A stretch of 64,000 nucleotides of DNA from Gerris lacustris (Eukaryota; Arthropoda; Insecta; Hemiptera; Gerridae). A model generated the notes under the pieces. The model was not told the origin of the DNA. It did not search any database and saw only the letters and a program-made list of their open reading frames with translations. The position numbers and the translations under genes are program-made. The stretch covers positions 37,038,205 through 37,102,204 of the forward strand of contig OX578276.1 of NCBI GenBank assembly GCA_951217055.1, read 5' to 3'. Of the stretch, positions 59,531 to 64,000 are shown one piece after another (position 1 is the first letter of the stretch; the number at the start of each line of letters is the position of its first letter).

Positions 59531-60463
59531 TAAGGAAGCAAAGTATCTCAAGATCGAAAGAGGGCTAAGACAGGGTGACGTACCTTCGGCCAAAATATTC
59601 ACTGCGGTACTTGAAAATGTATTTAAACAGCTGGAATGGGAACAGTTCGGTATAAAAATTAATGGAGAATTTCTAAATAAAATAAAGTTTGCCGACGACG
59701 TTCTGCTTGTGGGAAAGACAGAAACAGAAATAATACAAATGATTGAAAGTCTAAATGAGAAAGCTAGGAAAATAGGATTAAAAATAAATTTAGACAAAAC
59801 TAAAATCATGGCGATAAATAATACAAATGAGGTAAAAATTAACATGAATGGGGTAAAAATAGAAGAAGTGAACGAGTTTGTATATTTAGGACAGTTAGTT
59901 GCTAAAATAGACAGTATGAATAAAGAGATAAGCAGGAGAATCGGACTAGCATGGAAAGTATATAACAAATATAGGAAGTTATTTAGATCGGAAGTTAGAA
60001 TAGAAGAGAAAAAAAAGTTATGGGAGAGTGTGGTCAAACCTGTGTTGATGTATGCATGTGAGACGTGGACTATGACTGATAAGATACTGAATAGATTGAG
60101 GGTTACGGTCAGGAGAATGGAGAGGAGCATGCTCCGCATAGGTAGAAGAGAGAGGAAAACTAATATATGGATAAGGAACACAACAGGTTTTGACGACATA
60201 GGTAAGCTAGTAGAGAAGAAAAAATGGAGATGGGCAGGGCAGGCCACATGATACGAAGCGAATACGGAAGATAGAGAAATAAAATAATAGACTGGTGTCC
60301 TATGGATTTGAAAAGAAGAAGAGGAAGACCTAGGGCTAGATGGGACTAGAAGATGAGAAAGTGCTATGGTGGTGGTGTGCTATGGAAGAGAGTGGCTAGG
60401 GAGAGAATAGAGTGGAGCAGAATGAGCAGTGTTTATGTTCAGGCCTGGCTTAAACCGGAATAA
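59531..60463 (+). pseudogene. LINE reverse-transcriptase 3' half (RTE-like)
   Basis: The frame from about 59534 has RGLRQGDVPSAKIFTAVLEN (block B with QGD), IKFADDVLLVGKTETEI (catalytic FADD), GLKINLDKTKIM, and the 180-codon ATG frame continues with EFVYLGQLV, RRIGLAWKVYNKYRKLF and YACETWTM, the RTE-type C-terminal blocks, ending with KWRWAGQ. A frameshift near 60245 is followed by RGRPRARWD and a C-terminal VLWKRVARERIEW before TAA at 60461. The 5' portion with endonuclease is truncated, a normal LINE outcome. The long reverse-strand frame across it is only antisense. Confidence 0.8.
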
Positions 60464-60504
60464 CTCACCTCTTTCCATCAGGACGAGTTAACCTAATCTA
60501 TATA

Positions 60505-61392
60505 CAGGGTGGTCCAAAAGTCCCCCCCCCCTCTTAACTTTTGAACGGTTTGAGATAAACTAATGAAACTTAGGGGATCTCTACCATGCAAAGGGAAGTT
60601 TGTTTTCATGCAATCACCTACTAGGGGCAATCACCCAGTTTGCCCCAGGCCACCCAACTTCAAAATTTCAAATTGGAGTGTATATTTTTGATAGCATATT
60701 TGGATTCTACAGTGAAAAATAATAAACTTTTACTTGAAACTTTTTTTTCATTTCCCAATATTTTGCCCCCTATAGGTGGGCAAAGATAGCAAAATTACCC
60801 TACCTGTAATACGTTGTAAAATCTAAACGGTTAGAGATAAATTAATGAAACTTAGGGGATCCGTACCATGTAAAGGGAAGTTTGTTTTCATGCAATCACC
60901 TACTAGGGGCAATCACCCAGTTTGCCCCAGGCCACCCAACTTCAAAATTTCAAATTGGAGTGTATATTTTTGATAGCATATTTGGATTCTACAGTGAAAA
61001 ATAATAAACTTTTACTTGAAACTTTTTTTTCATTTCCCAATATTTTGCCCCCTATAGGTGGGCAAAGATAGCAAAATTACCCTACCTGTAATACGTTGTA
61101 AAATCTAAACGGTTAGAGATAAATTAATGAAACTTAGGGGATCCGTACCATGTAAAGGGAAGTTTGTTTTCATGCAACCGCGCTGTAGGGTCAACCTCCC
61201 ATTTTGCCCCTAGACCACCTAAATTCAAAATTTTGTCCTAGAATGTATATTTTTGATAACAGATTTAGATTCTACGGCAAAAAATAAAAATATTTTACTT
61301 CTAACTTTTTTTTCTACTTCTAATATTTTGCCCCCTATAGGGGGGCAAAGGTATAAAAATCGTAGATTTCAGCGCCTGGGGGCAAAATGGAG
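60505..61392. repeat. Tandem array of ~282-bp units
   Basis: GAAACTTAGGGGATC occurs at 60565, 60846 and 61129, giving periods of 281 and 283. Units one and two are almost identical; the third diverges in its right half (GCCCCTAGACC). The array opens with TACAGGGTGGTCC, close to the foldback end CAGGGTGTCCC, so it may be an amplified piece of a TA-flanked element. Two G/C-rich words, TTTGCCCC and GCCCCCTATAGG, recur in each unit. Confidence 0.9.
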
Positions 61393-61393
61393 G

Positions 61394-64000
61394 TTTTATT
61401 TATTTATTTAATAATAACAATACATATCAAAGTACATATAAATAATTATAAGACCACAGGTTTGCCCAATTCGGCCTTCATAAGAAAAATAATCACATAG
61501 TTAGTCTTTAATAAGTAACAAAAAACACATTGAATTTATATTGCAAAATATAACAAAAACTGTGCAAAATAAATGAAAGTATTATACACTTCTATATCAA
61601 CTGGTTAATAATGTAAAACAAAAAGTTCTGAATGCTTGGTAATTATATGAAAATAGATCAACTTGAGAAAAGAAATATGAATTGTAGAGTTTCATCATTC
61701 TATTAGTAGGACAAAATTCATGACTCGAAGTTCTAGTTTTGGCAACAAAGAAAAGCATGTTGTGCCTACAGTTTATAGGTCTGACGTAGAAATTAATTTG
61801 AGATAGGAGTAGTGGGCATTGTAACAAATTATTGACAATTTTATACAAAAAACATAAATCATGGAAATTTCTTCTATCTTCTAAAGTAGATAACTTATAT
61901 TTTTCGTTGAGCAAAGATACAGAACTATTATACGGATATATATTACCAGACATTTTATATTCGAGATATCTTAAAAACTTATTCTGAAGAATTTCAATTT
62001 TGTTTACTAAACATTTATTTATTTCATTAGGAGACCAAATGATATCGGCATAATCTAATTTGCTTCTTATGAGTGAGATGTAGAGAACTATGAGACTTTT
62101 TGAATCTGTAAATCCTTGTGTCGATCTTTTTATAAAGCCTAATAATTTATAGGAACTAGAAATTACATTGTTAACATGAAGATTAAATTTAAAATTACTA
62201 CAAAAAGTCACACCTAGATCACTGACAGTGCCGGAGAATTGAATAATAGACTGGTTGATTTTATATTTAGTTTTCACACTATTAGCTTTTCTACTGTAAG
62301 AAACAAAAGTACACTTAGAAATATTCAGGTCTAATTTATATTCATCGCACCAAGAAATTAGGTTATTCACATCCTTTTGAATTTGAAGTGTGTCATCGAC
62401 GGATGTCACTTCTCTATACAATTTGAGATCGTCAGCGTACAATAGAGAAAACGAGTAATTAAAAACACTGGGCAAATTATTAACAAAAATAAGAAATAAG
62501 AAAGGTCCTAAAATGGAGCCCTGTCCAACGCCAGATGAAGCGACGAAGGTTTTAGATTGAAAATTATTAAAACAGACGTATTGTAATCTATTATTGAGAT
62601 AACTAGCGAAAAGATGAACTACGGGTAAGGAAAATCCAAACTCAATTAATACTTTTAAAAGAACATCATGAATTACTCGGTCAAAGGCTTTACTGAAGTC
62701 AAAATAAATTGTGTCGACTCTACCGGAACGGTCCAAAATTGAAGAGACATAATTATTAAAAACAAGGAGATTTGTGACTGTGGATCTTCCCGGTAGAAAG
62801 CCATGTTGACTCTCAGACAAGTAGGGTTGAGTTTGATAAAATAGTTTGTTATAAATTAGTCTTTCGAATACTTTAGCCGGCGCATTCAACAGGCTTATAG
62901 GTCTGTAGTTGGCTATATTACTCTTATGGCCTTTTTTAAAAACCGGAGTGATTTTAGCAATCTTCCAAATATCCGGAAAGACACAGGATGAAATAATTAA
63001 ATTAAAAATAAAAACTAAAGGCTCCAGTAAAGGCTCTAACAGGTACTTGAAAATATACATGGGTATACCGTCTGGACCACTACTCTTTTTATTTTTAAGC
63101 TTACTGAACGATTCGATAACATCATTACTAGTTATAGGAGATATGTCAATATTGATGTTTGGATTTGCTACGGTGTTGGCATATAATTGATTAACATTAT
63201 AAGTAGAAACATTTTTACTATATGAATCAGAGAAGTATGAGGCGAAGCCGTCCACTACATGCTTTCCATTATATACAGTGTTGTTTAGCTCCATACTGAT
63301 AGGTGTGACATTAAAATCTGCTCTTAGACATTTAACATAGCTCCAAAAGAAGGAGGAGTCTGATACAATACTAGATTGCACATTTGATATATACCTTTTG
63401 TAGTCAGAAATAATGAGTGCTTTAAGATCTCTTCTAATGTTATTATATAGAATTTTATGATATTCGGAATATTTACTTTTCTTAAATAATTTATTTTTCT
63501 TTTTTACAGTATTTTTTGTAATTTCGCTGTACCAGCATGGAAATTTTGTAACTGGCCTTACTTTACACAGTGGAACAATTTTGTCGATACAACAATTTAA
63601 TACAGAATACAGATAATTAACCGATTCATTAGGACAAGTTACCTTATATAAAGGAGTCCAATTTACAGAGAGTAAATCCAATTTTAAATCGTCAAGATTA
63701 CATTTATTAAAATTATAAAAAAGATGAGAAACATTATTTGTAAGCGAATTAAGTTTTACAATTTTTATCTCAAGGTTTAATGCCGGATGGTAATTATCTT
63801 CCACTACTAGCGGAGAAGACTCATGTGTAACTTTTACGGGGATACTACACAGGACTAAATCTAAAGTTCTTGCCATGAAATTTTTTACATTATTATACAT
63901 TGATAAATCGTACATGTTCATAAAATCTAATAAACAGTTAATTGTATTTGAACCTTTAGCTAGATCGAAGTCTGTACCTGTGATTGAAGGAATATTATAA
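61394..64000 (-). mobile_element. LINE (Jockey/CR1 group), 3' part, cut by the window edge
   Basis: The 3' end is an ATAAATAAATAAAA tail (61394-61415 on the minus strand), inserted next to the ~282-bp tandem array. The ORF runs from the right edge to a stop at 61597, leaving a ~200-base 3' UTR. The 5' part, including most of the endonuclease, lies outside. Confidence 0.85.
61597..64000 (-). CDS. LINE ORF2: endonuclease end and reverse transcriptase, open and intact in window
   Basis: The frame is open from the edge (64000) for about 800 codons; ATG at 63921 is internal. The start reads YNIPSITGTDFD, the end of the GDxN-P endonuclease block, then RTLDLVLCS and an HPAL segment. The reverse transcriptase follows with ITPVFKKGHKSNIANYRPIS, QHGFLPGRSTVTNLL, DTIYFDFSKAFDRV (first catalytic aspartate), SGVGQGSILGPFLF, LLYADDLKLYREV (catalytic ADD) and a C-terminal thumb/linker to codon ~774. 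All expected RT motifs are present with no stop or shift, unlike every other coding region here, so this copy is young. It would reverse-transcribe its own RNA at nicked DNA. Confidence 0.9.
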   Translation of the reverse strand, partial: YNIPSITGTDFDLAKGSNTINCLLDFMNMYDLSMYNNVKNFMARTLDLVLCSIPVKVTHESSPLVVEDNYHPALNLEIKIVKLNSLTNNVSHLFYNFNKCNLDDLKLDLLSVNWTPLYKVTCPNESVNYLYSVLNCCIDKIVPLCKVRPVTKFPCWYSEITKNTVKKKNKLFKKSKYSEYHKILYNNIRRDLKALIISDYKRYISNVQSSIVSDSSFFWSYVKCLRADFNVTPISMELNNTVYNGKHVVDGFASYFSDSYSKNVSTYNVNQLYANTVANPNINIDISPITSNDVIESFSKLKNKKSSGPDGIPMYIFKYLLEPLLEPLVFIFNLIISSCVFPDIWKIAKITPVFKKGHKSNIANYRPISLLNAPAKVFERLIYNKLFYQTQPYLSESQHGFLPGRSTVTNLLVFNNYVSSILDRSGRVDTIYFDFSKAFDRVIHDVLLKVLIEFGFSLPVVHLFASYLNNRLQYVCFNNFQSKTFVASSGVGQGSILGPFLFLIFVNNLPSVFNYSFSLLYADDLKLYREVTSVDDTLQIQKDVNNLISWCDEYKLDLNISKCTFVSYSRKANSVKTKYKINQSIIQFSGTVSDLGVTFCSNFKFNLHVNNVISSSYKLLGFIKRSTQGFTDSKSLIVLYISLIRSKLDYADIIWSPNEINKCLVNKIEILQNKFLRYLEYKMSGNIYPYNSSVSLLNEKYKLSTLEDRRNFHDLCFLYKIVNNLLQCPLLLSQINFYVRPINCRHNMLFFVAKTRTSSHEFCPTNRMMKLYNSYFFSQVDLFSYNYQAFRTFCFTLLTS

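Noticed and set aside
59495..60247. 250-codon minus-strand frame
   Set aside because: It is antisense to the RTE-like reverse transcriptase, whose plus-strand motifs are clear; the minus product is low-complexity hydrophobic.

Overview
This window is AT-rich eukaryotic DNA made almost entirely of transposable elements and their relics. Genes with introns, C2H2 and SWIM zinc fingers, Myb/SANT and MADF domains, piggyBac, Merlin, Harbinger, MULE, hAT, Helitron, gypsy, copia and several LINE clades point to an arthropod, most likely an insect and plausibly a hemipteran. That placement is an inference from the mix of families, not from a host gene. No convincing host gene, rRNA or tRNA gene is visible.

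Layout. 0-4.4 kb: a foldback element with 35-bp inverted ends, an internal ~293-bp tandem array and a LINE relic, then a small MITE. 4.4-7.45 kb: a non-autonomous Helitron inside a ~120-bp inverted repeat. 7.4-10.6 kb: two Merlin (ISXO2-like) transposase genes in the same orientation. 10.8-18.2 kb: relics of Helitron, hAT and Harbinger (nuclease plus MADF partner) and hairpin-ended interspersed repeats. 19.0-20.9 kb: a piggyBac element. 21.4-23.3 kb: a Helitron Rep-region relic and an unclassified DDE-like gene. 23.9-26.3 kb: a long foldback carrying the end of a mariner/Tc-like transposase. 26.8-30.0 kb: Harbinger, copia and XPG/FEN-like nuclease relics. 30.7-33.6 kb: a MULE gene broken by a 723-bp insertion. 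34.1-37.5 kb: an inverted-repeat element holding part of the XPG-associated gene family, a LINE 3' end and a hAT insertion. 38.1-46.0 kb: a MULE with recognisable ends, target-site duplication and a five-exon transposase pseudogene; a hAT element sits in its right terminal repeat. 46.2-51.8 kb: gypsy and LINE relics, and a hAT inserted in a gypsy LTR. 52-58.3 kb: an XPG-associated fragment, a Myb/SANT gene split by the second copy of the 723-bp element, and a long hAT transposase relic split by another insertion. 59.5-64 kb: an RTE-like LINE 3' end, a ~282-bp tandem repeat, and a LINE whose ORF is open for 800 codons and runs off the right edge.

Nearly every coding region carries stops, frameshifts or insertions; only the last LINE ORF looks intact. 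The strongest evidence is structural: hAT insertions at 35783-36959, 44685-45958 and 49426-51490 have perfect 8-bp duplications; the MULE has matching inverted ends and an 8-bp duplication; the piggyBac ends abut TTAA; the mariner-like foldback is flanked by TA. Together they give a relative insertion history. The least explained material is the XPG/FEN-like gene family (three fragments), the DDE-like gene at 22.3-23.3 kb and the hairpin-ended repeats.
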